Shown: positions 39,071 through 48,770 of the stretch, one piece after another
Layout of the letters: each line of letters begins with the position of its first letter
Numbering within the stretch: the first letter of the stretch is position 1
Source: Gordonia jinghuaiqii
GTDB taxonomy: Bacteria; Actinomycetota; Actinomycetes; Mycobacteriales; Mycobacteriaceae
NCBI RefSeq assembly: GCF_014041935.1
Contig: NZ_CP059491.1
Location: forward strand, 1,674,001-1,738,000
Direction: 5' to 3'
Length of the DNA: 64,000 nucleotides
The notes under the pieces: model-generated
Seen by the model: the letters and a program-made list of their open reading frames with translations, nothing else
Databases searched by the model: none
What the model was told of the DNA's origin: nothing
Translations under genes and position numbers: made by a program

Positions 39071-40420
39071 TCACTCGAACAGCCGCTGACCCCACCACTC
39101 GCCGGGCTGCAGTCCGGGCGGGATCGCGAACACCGCCGAGCCGTTCGGGATCAGGTACTCGGTCATCGCGTCCTTGCGGGACAGCGTCTGCTGCATCGGC
39201 ACGAACTGCTTGCCGGTGTCGCGGTTGAAGGCGATGAAGAACAACCCGGCGTCGAGGTGGCCGAAGCCGTCGGAGCCGTCGGTGAAGTTGTAGCCACGAC
39301 GCAGAATCCGGACGCCACCGAGATTGTCCGGATGTGCAAGGCGCACGTGCGAGTCCCGGGGGATGACCGGTGTGCGGCCGGAGGTCACGAGGAAGTCGGG
39401 GTCGTCGAACTCGTCGGTCTTGCCCAGGGGAGCGCCCGCGGCCTTGGTGCGCCCGACGATCTGTTCCTGCTCCAGCAGGTGTGCCCGGTCCCAGGGTTCG
39501 ATGTCCATCCTGATGCGTCGGGCGACGAGGTAGGTGCCACCGGTCATCCACTGCGCAGCCGGCGGGTTGTCCTGCGGAGACACCCACACCCAGCGGTCGA
39601 GGAGGTCGGTGTCCTCGGCTCGCAGATTGTTGGTTCCGTCCTTGAACCCGAACAGGTTTCGGGGCGTGGACTGCGACTGGGTGGTCGCCGAGGTCCGGCC
39701 GAACCCGAGCTGCGACCAGCGCACCGCGACGACTCCGAACGCCATGCGGGCCAGGTTCCGGATCGCGTGGACGGCGACCTGCGGGTCGTCGGCGCAGGCC
39801 TGCACACAGATGTCGCCGTAGGAGCGCGCCGGGTCGATCTTCTCCGCCGCGAACATCGGAAGATCCACGAGTGCAGCAGGTCTGCGGTCGGCGATGCCGA
39901 ACCGATCCGGCCGGTCGGGTGCCGCGGCGCCGGGACCGAACAGGCCCGGACCGAATCCGATGGTCAGGGTCAGGTTCGACGCACTCAGGCCGAGTGCCTC
40001 GCCGGTGTCGGCCGGGGGTGTGTAGTCGCCGAGCCCGGTCGCCCCGTCGGCGACGGTCTCTTCGCCGCGCGTCATCCGTTCGGCGGCATCGGTCCACCGG
40101 CGGAGCATGGCGATCAGCTCGTCGCGCGACTCGGTCACGACGTCGAAGCTCGCGAAATGCAGCCGGTCCTGCGCGGCGGTGACGATCCCGGCCTGGTGCG
40201 CGCCCCGGAACCCGACGATCTGGGAGCGCGGCTCCGAGGTCGCCGAAGCCCGGCCGATGGCCACCCCGCCCGCGGCGGCGGCGAGTCCGGCGCCGGCACC
40301 CCCGATCATCGCCCGTCGCGAGAGACCGCGCCGCGGCGGGCGCCCGGAGGCATCCGCCGCCGGCGGTGTCGGTGGCTCCGCTGCCGGCGGTGTCTGGGGA
40401 TCTGACGTCGGATCGGTCAC
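39071..40420 (-). CDS. efeB: Dye-decolourising heme peroxidase of the Efe iron-uptake system, Tat-exported
   Basis: This 449-residue DyP-type peroxidase has a Tat signal: a Pro/Ala-rich n-region, then LSRRAMIGGAGAG (33-45) and a hydrophobic core. The heme-pocket GxxDG motif is GFKDGT (258-263) with distal Asp261. A proximal His is expected in the block SHVRLAHPDN. Family knowledge: EfeB works with EfeO and EfeU to take up ferrous iron or heme iron. Its ATG overlaps the efeO stop by 4 nt; it is the last gene of efeUOB. Confidence 0.93.
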   Translation of the reverse strand: MTDPTSDPQTPPAAEPPTPPAADASGRPPRRGLSRRAMIGGAGAGLAAAAGGVAIGRASATSEPRSQIVGFRGAHQAGIVTAAQDRLHFASFDVVTESRDELIAMLRRWTDAAERMTRGEETVADGATGLGDYTPPADTGEALGLSASNLTLTIGFGPGLFGPGAAAPDRPDRFGIADRRPAALVDLPMFAAEKIDPARSYGDICVQACADDPQVAVHAIRNLARMAFGVVAVRWSQLGFGRTSATTQSQSTPRNLFGFKDGTNNLRAEDTDLLDRWVWVSPQDNPPAAQWMTGGTYLVARRIRMDIEPWDRAHLLEQEQIVGRTKAAGAPLGKTDEFDDPDFLVTSGRTPVIPRDSHVRLAHPDNLGGVRILRRGYNFTDGSDGFGHLDAGLFFIAFNRDTGKQFVPMQQTLSRKDAMTEYLIPNGSAVFAIPPGLQPGEWWGQRLFE

Positions 40421-41625
40421 TGCTGCAACACGATCCCGGGTACCTGGGACAGCGTGGAGGACAGCGCGTCGATCTGGTTGGAGAGTTCCTTGCGCTGTTC
40501 GGGGGTCACCTCGGTGTAGGAGACGTAGCCGTCACCCGAGCGGTACTTGTTCACCGAATCGCGTACCGCGGCGAACTGGGCGGTGATCTTGTCCATCAGT
40601 GCCGGATCCTTGGCGGAGATGATCGGCTGCAAGGTGGCGATGGCGGTCTCCGAGCCGTCGACGTTGCCCGCGAAGTCCCAGAGGTCGGTGTGGGAGTACC
40701 GGTCCTCCTCGCCGTCGATCTTGGTGGCGGCGACCTCGTCGATCAGGGCCTGCGGTCCCTTCACGAAAGACGCTGTCTCGAACTCGAAGTCGGGGGAGTT
40801 GACCTCGTCGCGCAGCGTGGTCACGTCGGCGAGCAACTGGTCGGCGACCGGGGCGATGGTCGCGGCGTTGTCGGTCTTCTTCGCGTTCTCGGCGTCGGCC
40901 GGGGTGATCTGACCCGGTGCGTTCCCGATCTCGGCGGGCTGCGGCGGCCAGAGGAATCGCTCGATCCGGTGGAATCCGGTGAACGGCAGGGTGCCGTCCT
41001 CGGTGTCGTCCCAGCGCATGTCGACCGCGGGATCGAGGTCGGGGAACGATTCGGCGACCGGCTCGATGCGTTCGTACGGGGTGCGCGCCAGGCCGAACTG
41101 GGCGCGGGCGGCGTCGAGGTTGCCGGACTTGACGTTGCCGACGAACTCCGACACCTGGGAATGCAGGGTGTTCAGCTGGTTTCGGACGTACTCGAGATAC
41201 TGGGCCTTCGCCGCGGTCACGTCCGCGGGGACGTCGGCTTTCTCCTTGCGCTCGCCGCCCACCGAGATCTCGCTGCGGATACCGTTGCCGACCATCCCCG
41301 GCTTGCAGGCCACGGTGTAGGTGCCCGGTTCGACGATCTCGACGGTCAGGTTGCTCGACAGGCCCGGCCCGATGTTCTCGACCTCACCGAGGACGCGGTT
41401 GTTGTTGCCGTACACGTAGAACTCGGTGACCTTGTTGCCGGAGTTGGTCACCGCGAAATCGACGTCGCCCGTGGTCGCCTCGGCGCTCGCGAGATCGCAG
41501 GCGTCGTTCGTCGAGGTGACCGCGATGGCGCCGTCGGCGCTGCTCTTCTCGGTACAACCCGTCAGGAGTACGGGTACGACTGCGACCGCGGCCGCACCTG
41601 CGGCCACCACGGTTCTGCGATTCAC
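40417..41625 (-). CDS. efeO: Iron-uptake lipoprotein with cupredoxin and imelysin (M75-like) domains
   Basis: The 402-residue protein has a signal peptide with lipobox VLLTGC (Cys24). A cupredoxin-like domain follows (about 35-125, ending TYTVACKPGMVG). The M75/EfeO domain has LDPAVDMRWDDTEDG and FTGFHRIERFLW (the HxxE metal motif is seen as HRIE). GTG 41625 overlaps the efeU stop (GTGA), and its own stop overlaps the efeB start. It is the periplasmic-side iron-binding partner of the EfeU permease. Confidence 0.92.
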   Translation of the reverse strand: MNRRTVVAAGAAAVAVVPVLLTGCTEKSSADGAIAVTSTNDACDLASAEATTGDVDFAVTNSGNKVTEFYVYGNNNRVLGEVENIGPGLSSNLTVEIVEPGTYTVACKPGMVGNGIRSEISVGGERKEKADVPADVTAAKAQYLEYVRNQLNTLHSQVSEFVGNVKSGNLDAARAQFGLARTPYERIEPVAESFPDLDPAVDMRWDDTEDGTLPFTGFHRIERFLWPPQPAEIGNAPGQITPADAENAKKTDNAATIAPVADQLLADVTTLRDEVNSPDFEFETASFVKGPQALIDEVAATKIDGEEDRYSHTDLWDFAGNVDGSETAIATLQPIISAKDPALMDKITAQFAAVRDSVNKYRSGDGYVSYTEVTPEQRKELSNQIDALSSTLSQVPGIVLQQ

Positions 41626-42620
41626 TGGGGGTTCCTCTCGGTTGCGGTCTCGGCGGATGCCGGGCTCTGCGCAGGGTTGGTTGTCACAGCGGGGGAGGCG
41701 GTCTCGGCGTCGGCCGGGTCGGTGTGCGGCCGGGCACGGCGCCCGCTCGCCTGTCGGCGCAGGAACAGGGTCAGCACGACGGCGACGTAGACGATCCACA
41801 CGATCACCTGTAGCGCTGTGGGATCGGGCCGGAAGTTGAAGATGCCGCCGAGGATCGTGCCGTACCAGGACGACGCGTCGTAACCGGCCGAGACGTCGAA
41901 GGCGACCGCGTTGAACCCGGGGAGCCAGCCGACGGTCTGCAGAGCGCCGACACCGTAGGTCAGGATGCCCGCGGCGACGAAGATCAGGAAGATGCCGGTG
42001 TAGGTGAAGAACACCCTGAAGTTGAGGCGGACGGCGCCCTGATAGATCAGCACCGTCAGCACGACGGCGGCCAGTACGCCAAGCAGCAGACCCACCAGCG
42101 GCCACAAACCGCCCGCGACACTCTCGGCATACCCGACCATGAGCAGAGCCGTCTCGAAGCCCTCGCGCCCGACGGCGAGGAACGCCAGCCCCATCACCGA
42201 CGCCCGGCCGGCGACGAGGGCCTGCGACATCCCGCTCTGGAGGTCGGCGGAGATGTGCGAGGCCGCCTTGCTCATCCACAGCACCATGAACGTGACGATC
42301 ACGACGGCGACCAGTGACGCGACACCGGCGATGGTCTCGGCCGCGAGCGGCGTCATGGTCGAGGTGCCGAAATGGATCACGAAGAAGACCACGACGACCA
42401 TGACGACCGCGGCGCCGACACCGGCCCAGATCCACTTGAGCGCATCTCGTCGGCCGGTCTTCACGACGTAGGCCACGAGAACCATGACCACTATGCCCGT
42501 TTCAAGACCTTCGCGGAGACCGATGAGGCCACTGCCGAACATCTGGGTGAACGTCGAGGGCGCGGAGTCCGCAGCCGCGAACAACGTGCCGCCCGAGGCG
42601 ACGAAAGACACTGACACCAT
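41622..42620 (-). CDS. efeU: Ferrous iron permease EfeU (FTR1 family)
   Basis: The 332-residue membrane protein has about seven helices and both FTR1 iron-binding motifs, REGLE (36-40) and REGFE (151-155). The C-terminus (about 285-332) is a polar Ala/Thr/Pro-rich tail. It is the first gene of efeUOB. An IdeR/DtxR-like box lies 30-48 nt upstream of the ATG, so repression in iron-replete cells is likely. Confidence 0.93.
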   Translation of the reverse strand: MVSVSFVASGGTLFAAADSAPSTFTQMFGSGLIGLREGLETGIVVMVLVAYVVKTGRRDALKWIWAGVGAAVVMVVVVFFVIHFGTSTMTPLAAETIAGVASLVAVVIVTFMVLWMSKAASHISADLQSGMSQALVAGRASVMGLAFLAVGREGFETALLMVGYAESVAGGLWPLVGLLLGVLAAVVLTVLIYQGAVRLNFRVFFTYTGIFLIFVAAGILTYGVGALQTVGWLPGFNAVAFDVSAGYDASSWYGTILGGIFNFRPDPTALQVIVWIVYVAVVLTLFLRRQASGRRARPHTDPADAETASPAVTTNPAQSPASAETATERNPQ

Positions 42621-42649
42621 CCCCTCCGACGCGTGTCCGCGCCGGCTAC

Positions 42650-42668
42650 TTCGCTGAGGCTAACCACA
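42650..42668. promoter_or_regulatory. IdeR/DtxR-type iron box upstream of efeUOB
   Basis: TTCGCTGAGGCTAACCACA matches 14 of 19 positions of the IdeR consensus TTAGGTTAGGCTAACCTAA, with the central AGGCTAACC intact. It lies 30 nt upstream of the efeU start, where it can cover the promoter. Confidence 0.6.
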
Positions 42669-42865
42669 CCGAACGTTAGACCTGAAGACGTTTCCGGCAT
42701 AGGGCCATCCGCCTCATCGACCGCACGCGCAGTCGCACACCGCCGGAGGCCGGCACTTATGCGTACCGTGATTTCTTCTCGCTTGTTCTGGTACCGACCG
42801 GATTGTCGGATTCGGAATTCACCCGCCATCGCCGGATCGGGCGGCGGCTGGGCCATCATGGACAG

Positions 42866-44275
42866 ATGGTCTCCACCCGCGACTCCGTTTTCGGCAGGGA
42901 CAACGTCCTCTTGGTGCACTGGCACGACCTCGGACGGCATCTGGGAAGTTACGGCGCCGACGGCGTCGAGAGCCCGGTTCTCGACGAGCTCGCCGCCGAC
43001 GGAATCCGTTTCACCGACGCACACGCGACCGCGCCACTGTGCTCGCCCGCGCGCGGTTCGCTCTTCACGGGCCGATACCCGCATCGCAACGGGCTCGTCG
43101 GACTCGCTCATCACGGGTTCGAGTACTTCGCCGACGTGCAGACACTGCCGTCGCTGCTCGCCGGGGCGGGTTACCGGTCGGCGCTGTTCGGCATGCAGCA
43201 CGAGAGTGCCGATCCCGCCCGCCTCGGCTTCGACTCGGTCGACGTGTCGGACTCGCGATGCGACTACGTCGTGGAGCGATCCCAGGACTGGCTGCGCCGG
43301 CACGGTGCCGACGACCAGCCCTTCTTCCTGACCGCCGGGTTCTTCGAGACGCACCGGCCCTATCCGGCCGACGAGTACAAGCCCGCCGACACCAGCACCA
43401 TCGCCGTCCCGGGTTTCCTGCCCGACACCGCCGACGTCCGCGACGATCTCGCCGGGCTGCACGGCTCGATCACCAAGGCCGACGCCGCGGTGGGCCGGCT
43501 GCTCGACACCGTCGCCGAACTCGGTCTGCAGGTGAGCACGTGGATCGTGTTCGTCACCGATCACGGCCTCGCGTTCCCCCGCGCGAAATCGACCCTGTAC
43601 GCGGAGGGGACCGGAGTCGCGCTGATCATGCGCCCACCGACCCGGCGCGGTATCGCGCCGAGGGTCTACGACGACCTGTTCTCCGGCGTGGACCTGACAC
43701 CGACGCTGCTGGAGTTGCTCGACGTCGACATCCCGGACTCGGTCGACGGTGATTCGCACGCGCCGGCACTCGTCGAGCACCTCGAGGCGGCGGTGCGTGC
43801 CGAGGTGTTCACCGAGAAGACCTACCACGATGCCTTCGACCCGATCCGGGCCGTGCGGACCAAGGATTTCAGCTACATGGAGAACTACGCCGCCCGGCCG
43901 GCGCTGCTCCTGCCCCTCGACATCGCCGACAGCCCGTCCGCGCGAGCTCTGGATCAGCAAGAGATACAACGGGATCGGCCGCGCGTCGAACTCTACGACC
44001 TGCGTTCCGACCCGTATGAGCGCAACAATGTCGCCGACGACCCGTCCCATGCGCAGGTGCGCACCGCCCTTGCCGAGCGGTTGGCGCGATGGCGCACCGA
44101 GACCGATGACGAGCTGCCCGACGAGGACACCGGGACGGCCATCGCGCAGCGCTTCATGGCGGCCTTCCACGCCAAGGCGGCGCAGGTGGAACCGGAGGAG
44201 GAGGCGTTGCCGTCCCGCCGGCCCAAGGGCGCCCGTCGCGAGCTCGCCGGGGAGATCACCTCGGGCACCGACTGA
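42866..44275 (+). CDS. Type I sulfatase (formylglycine-dependent)
   Basis: The 469-residue sulfatase has the maturation signature C-S-P-A-R (Cys59-Arg63, in APLCSPARGSLFTGRYP). Here the Cys is oxidised to formylglycine by the enzyme encoded at 45424. The metal site is seen in the N-terminal HWHDLGRHLGSYG (Asp21) and VTDHGLAFPR. The usual Asp-Asp pair is His-Asp here, as in some heparan N-sulfatase-like members. There is no signal peptide, so it probably acts in the cytoplasm. The sulfate ester or sulfamate substrate is unknown; the neighbouring sulfotransferase suggests a sulfated glycolipid. Confidence 0.88.
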   Translation: MVSTRDSVFGRDNVLLVHWHDLGRHLGSYGADGVESPVLDELAADGIRFTDAHATAPLCSPARGSLFTGRYPHRNGLVGLAHHGFEYFADVQTLPSLLAGAGYRSALFGMQHESADPARLGFDSVDVSDSRCDYVVERSQDWLRRHGADDQPFFLTAGFFETHRPYPADEYKPADTSTIAVPGFLPDTADVRDDLAGLHGSITKADAAVGRLLDTVAELGLQVSTWIVFVTDHGLAFPRAKSTLYAEGTGVALIMRPPTRRGIAPRVYDDLFSGVDLTPTLLELLDVDIPDSVDGDSHAPALVEHLEAAVRAEVFTEKTYHDAFDPIRAVRTKDFSYMENYAARPALLLPLDIADSPSARALDQQEIQRDRPRVELYDLRSDPYERNNVADDPSHAQVRTALAERLARWRTETDDELPDEDTGTAIAQRFMAAFHAKAAQVEPEEEALPSRRPKGARRELAGEITSGTD

Positions 44276-44407
44276 CACGGGTCGGTCATAACGGGCGCAG
44301 CTGGCTCCGGCGTCGGCGACGCCGGGCCCACCTGTCAAGGTTTTTCGCAGGCGTGGGTGTAAAAGGCCAGCTTGCGGCTGGTTTCGGCGTCGCTAGACTC
44401 ATCGTTC

Positions 44408-45220
44408 ATGTCAGCAACGTCCTCGTCGGGACCGTCGGATTACCTGGTGTGCGCGAGTCAGCGCAGCGGCAGCACGCTGCTCGTGGAATCGCTCGCGGCC
44501 ACCGGCGTCGCCGGCCGGCCGGAGGAGTTCTTCCAGTACTTCGCGGCATCGTCGCGGTCCCCGCAGCCGCGCGAATGGTTCGCCGGTGTCGGCGACCCGA
44601 CCATCCTCCGACTGCTCGACCCGTCCGAGCCGGGCGTCGTGGACCGGCGGGACGCGGACACCTGGCGTGCCGACGTCCTCGACGCGGGCCGCACCGACAA
44701 CGGTGTCTGGGGCGGCAAGCTGATGTGGAACCAGACGCCGCTGCTCATCGGGCGCAGCCGCATCGGGTCGGGTTCGCTGCGCACCGCCGTCCGGTGGTTG
44801 TTCGACGGCGCCGATCCGCTGTTCGTCCACGTTTACCGGAACGACGTTGTCCCGCAGGCTGTCTCGATGTGGCGGGCGGTGCAGACCCAGGTGTGGCGCA
44901 ACGACGGCTCCGACGACGACACCGAGAACGACTCCGCGATCTATCACGCCGGGGGTATCGCGCACCTCGCCGGAATCCTGCGCGATCAGGAACGGCAGTG
45001 GCGCAACTGGTTCGACGCCGAGCGGATCGAACCCCTCGACATCGAATTCCGTGACCTCGTCGACGATCCCACCAAAGCCACCGCCCGCGTCCTCGAGAAG
45101 ATCGGCCAGGACCCGGCCCTGGCGCCGCCGCCGCCACTGAAACCGCAGTCCGATTCTCGGTCCAAGGACTGGGCACAGCGCTACCGAGAAGATGCCGAAC
45201 GACACGGATATCCACTGTGA
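44408..45220 (+). CDS. Stf0-family sulfotransferase
   Basis: The 270-residue protein begins SDYLVCASQRSGSTLLVESLA, the PAPS 5'-phosphosulfate loop region of Stf0. TGVAGRPEEFFQYF follows, then VWGGKLMWNQ and FVHVYRNDVVPQAVSMWRAVQT. Family knowledge: mycobacterial Stf0 sulfates trehalose at the 2-position, the first step of sulfolipid synthesis. It is on the same strand, 132 nt after a sulfatase and 203 nt before the sulfatase-activating enzyme. Trehalose is a plausible but unproven acceptor. The ATG at 44408 directly precedes the conserved domain. Confidence 0.87.
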   Translation: MSATSSSGPSDYLVCASQRSGSTLLVESLAATGVAGRPEEFFQYFAASSRSPQPREWFAGVGDPTILRLLDPSEPGVVDRRDADTWRADVLDAGRTDNGVWGGKLMWNQTPLLIGRSRIGSGSLRTAVRWLFDGADPLFVHVYRNDVVPQAVSMWRAVQTQVWRNDGSDDDTENDSAIYHAGGIAHLAGILRDQERQWRNWFDAERIEPLDIEFRDLVDDPTKATARVLEKIGQDPALAPPPPLKPQSDSRSKDWAQRYREDAERHGYPL

Positions 45221-45241
45221 CGGCCAGGAACGGATCGTCAG

Positions 45242-45343
45242 ACCGCCCCTGAAAAGCGCCCTCCACGAGGCAGTGGCCGACGATATGTCGTCGGCGGGTT
45301 CAGGGGGTCGGAGCCGCTGCACAGGGCGTTGTTCAGGGGCGGT
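45242..45343. repeat. Structured intergenic repeat, copy B (between sulfotransferase and FGE genes)
   Basis: The outer inverted repeat ACCGCCCCTGA (45242-45252) / TCAGGGGCGGT (45333-45343) is perfect over 11 bp. Nested inside are AGCGCCCTCCA (45255-45265), the stem GCCGACGA/TCGTCGGC around TATG (45276-45295) and CAGGGCG (45322-45328). The order and core words match copy A at 37934-38009. There is no credible gene within it. Confidence 0.75.
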
Positions 45344-45423
45344 TTTCGGCACGGCCGCGCCGACATCGGCCGGCTCGCCTCGCTGGTCCCCGGTGCGCTG
45401 ACGGACCGCGGCATCATGGACGG

Positions 45424-46374
45424 GTGAGTTGCTGCCAACCGCCCGGACCCGCCTCATCCGAGTCCGTGTCGTCCGAGCCCGCGTCGCCCGAGTCCGTGTC
45501 GCGCACACCGGTCGCGAGCCGGGGGACCGGTGAGCACCCGATCGACACCGTGAGCGTGCCCGCCGGCCGCTTCGCGATGGGCGACGCCCACGACGAGGGA
45601 TACCGCACCGATGGCGAGACGCCCGTCCACGACGTGGAGCTCAGCGGTTTCTCGATCGACACCACGACGGTGACCAACGCAGCCTTTGCGCTGTTCGTCG
45701 ACGCGACCGGACACGAGACCGACGCCGAACGCCTCGGCGGGTCGGCGGTCTTCCACTCCTACGCCGCCGCGCCCGGCGAACCCGTGGCCGCCACGCCCTG
45801 GTGGCTCGCGGTGCCCGGCGCGTCGTGGCGACGGCCGGCAGGACCCGGCAGCGACCTCGACGGCCGATCCGATCATCCCGTCGTACACGTCAGTCACCAC
45901 GACGCCCTGGCCTACTGCGCATGGGCCGGTCGGGCACTGCCGAGCGAGGCGCAGTGGGAGTACGCGGCGCGCGGCGGCCTCGATGGCGCGCGGTTCCCGT
46001 GGGGTGACCGGTCTCCGACGCAGGAGAACCCACGGTGCAACATCTTCCGGGGCGACTTCCCGGACCGGCCTGCCGCGCCGGTCGGCACCACGCCGGTACG
46101 CACCTTCGAGGCCAACGGTTACGGGCTGTACCAGTGCGCGGGAAATGTGTGGGAATGGTGTGCCGACAGGTTCAGCGCCCGCTACTACCGGAATTCCGAC
46201 CCGGTCGACCCGACGGGGCCGGACCGCGGGACCGTGCGGGTCCTGCGCGGCGGCAGCCACCTCTGCCACGACTCGTACTGTCGCCGCTATCGGGTCGCCG
46301 CGCGATCGCACAACACCCCCGATTCGACGGCGAGCAACATCGGGTTCCGGACCGTCGGGAAAGACCAGCTCTGA
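45424..46374 (+). CDS. Formylglycine-generating enzyme (sulfatase-modifying factor)
   Basis: The 316-residue FGE oxidises the Cys of the CxPxR motif of type I sulfatases, using copper and O2. Seen: VSVPAGRFAMGD (near 43), VHVSHHDALAYCAWAGRALPSEAQWEYAARGG (154-184), GNVWEWCAD. The two catalytic cysteines are Cys281 and Cys286 in GGSHLCHDSYCRRYRVAARS, spaced five apart as in Streptomyces coelicolor FGE. The N-terminal 35 residues are Ser/Pro/Glu-rich with a Cys-Cys pair at 3-4. The start is GTG 45424. It lies near its evident client sulfatase. Confidence 0.93.
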   Translation: MSCCQPPGPASSESVSSEPASPESVSRTPVASRGTGEHPIDTVSVPAGRFAMGDAHDEGYRTDGETPVHDVELSGFSIDTTTVTNAAFALFVDATGHETDAERLGGSAVFHSYAAAPGEPVAATPWWLAVPGASWRRPAGPGSDLDGRSDHPVVHVSHHDALAYCAWAGRALPSEAQWEYAARGGLDGARFPWGDRSPTQENPRCNIFRGDFPDRPAAPVGTTPVRTFEANGYGLYQCAGNVWEWCADRFSARYYRNSDPVDPTGPDRGTVRVLRGGSHLCHDSYCRRYRVAARSHNTPDSTASNIGFRTVGKDQL

Positions 46375-46586
46375 GGTAGCCCGGGAACCGAACAGGATCG
46401 CCGGCAGTTGTGGGAATGACTGTGAGTTCTCTCGTGGAGGACCCGGCCGTGGTGTGCGATCGTTGTCGTTCTCCCCGGGTGTCGGCCCGCGAGGAGAACT
46501 CAGCGAACGAACCCGCAGCGAAGGCATCGGCAGCGAAGAACCGGCAGCGAGCGAGCCATCAGCGGCGAGACAGGAGTGGGACAGGA

Positions 46587-47348
46587 ATGGGTGTGGTGGG
46601 ACGTCGGCGATCGTGGAGGACTGCGGTGGTCACCGGTGGCGCGGCGGTCGCGGCGTCGGTGTTGCTCGCCGGCTGTATCGACCTCCCGTCCCTGAACAGG
46701 CCGGACATCCCCGAGGGCATCCCGCCGGGCGCGGGCGTACCGCAGCCCTACATCGACATCAACTCGCCCGGGCGCACCGCCAACCTGATGCACGAGTGGG
46801 CCGTGCCGATCTCCGAATCGACCGGCATCCCGGTCGTCGCGCTACAGGCCTACGGCAATGCCGCCGAGATCCAGCGGCAGCAGCATCCCGAATGCGGGAT
46901 CGCCTGGACCACGCTCGCCGGCATCGCCGGAGTCGAGAGCAAACACGGGCACTACCGCGGGTCCGACGTGGCCGACAACGGCGACGTCAGCCCGCCCATC
47001 CGGGGAGCCAAGCTCGACGGCACCCGCGGCAACATGGAGATCCTCGACACCGACGGCGGCCGCGTCGACGGAGACCCCACCCACGACCGGGCAATGGGCC
47101 CGTTCCAGTTCATCCCCGAGACCTGGAAGCGGTACGGCGTCGACGCCAGCGGCGACGGCGTACCCGACCCCGACAACATCGACGACGCGGCACTCTCGGC
47201 CGCCCGCTATCTCTGCGTCTCGTCGGGCAACGACATGACCGACCCGAAGGGGTGGGAGAAGGCCGTCCGGACCTACAACAACTCGATGGCCTACGTCCTC
47301 GACGTGCGCGATCACGCCAACGCGTACTCGGTGAACGTCCGCTTCTGA
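46587..47348 (+). CDS. lpqU: Lytic murein transglycosylase-like lipoprotein (LpqU-like)
   Basis: The 253-residue lipoprotein (lipobox SVLLAGC, Cys30) has an MltB/SLT-type domain: catalytic Glu117 in IAGVESKHGHY, then DRAMGPFQFIPETWKRYGVDASGDGVPDPD (approximately 168-197), typical of MltB-like enzymes. It cleaves peptidoglycan glycan strands with anhydro-muramyl ends. It lies directly upstream of eno, like Rv1022 of Mycobacterium tuberculosis. The ATG at 46587 gives a proper signal peptide; the in-frame extension upstream lacks one. Confidence 0.87.
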   Translation: MGVVGRRRSWRTAVVTGGAAVAASVLLAGCIDLPSLNRPDIPEGIPPGAGVPQPYIDINSPGRTANLMHEWAVPISESTGIPVVALQAYGNAAEIQRQQHPECGIAWTTLAGIAGVESKHGHYRGSDVADNGDVSPPIRGAKLDGTRGNMEILDTDGGRVDGDPTHDRAMGPFQFIPETWKRYGVDASGDGVPDPDNIDDAALSAARYLCVSSGNDMTDPKGWEKAVRTYNNSMAYVLDVRDHANAYSVNVRF

Positions 47349-47471
47349 GCCGAGAGTCCGAGACCTGAGGGCATTGCGTCCGACCTTGTGACGTGTGAGC
47401 TCGGTGCAGCCACTAGGCTCTGAGCTATCCGTCGGCACCAGAGCCGGCATGTCCACCGAGATTGGGGCTGA

Positions 47472-48758
<1,287 letters not shown>

Positions 48759-48770
48759 TTAGCTGTCTGC

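Noticed and set aside
40417..42435. efeO read as a 672-residue protein from the longest frame
   Set aside because: The extra N-terminus overlaps efeU in another frame; GTG 41625 gives a lipoprotein signal and a GTGA overlap with efeU.
44367..44381. Hairpin CCAGC/GCTGG before the sulfotransferase gene as a terminator
   Set aside because: The stem is only 5 bp, too weak to call.
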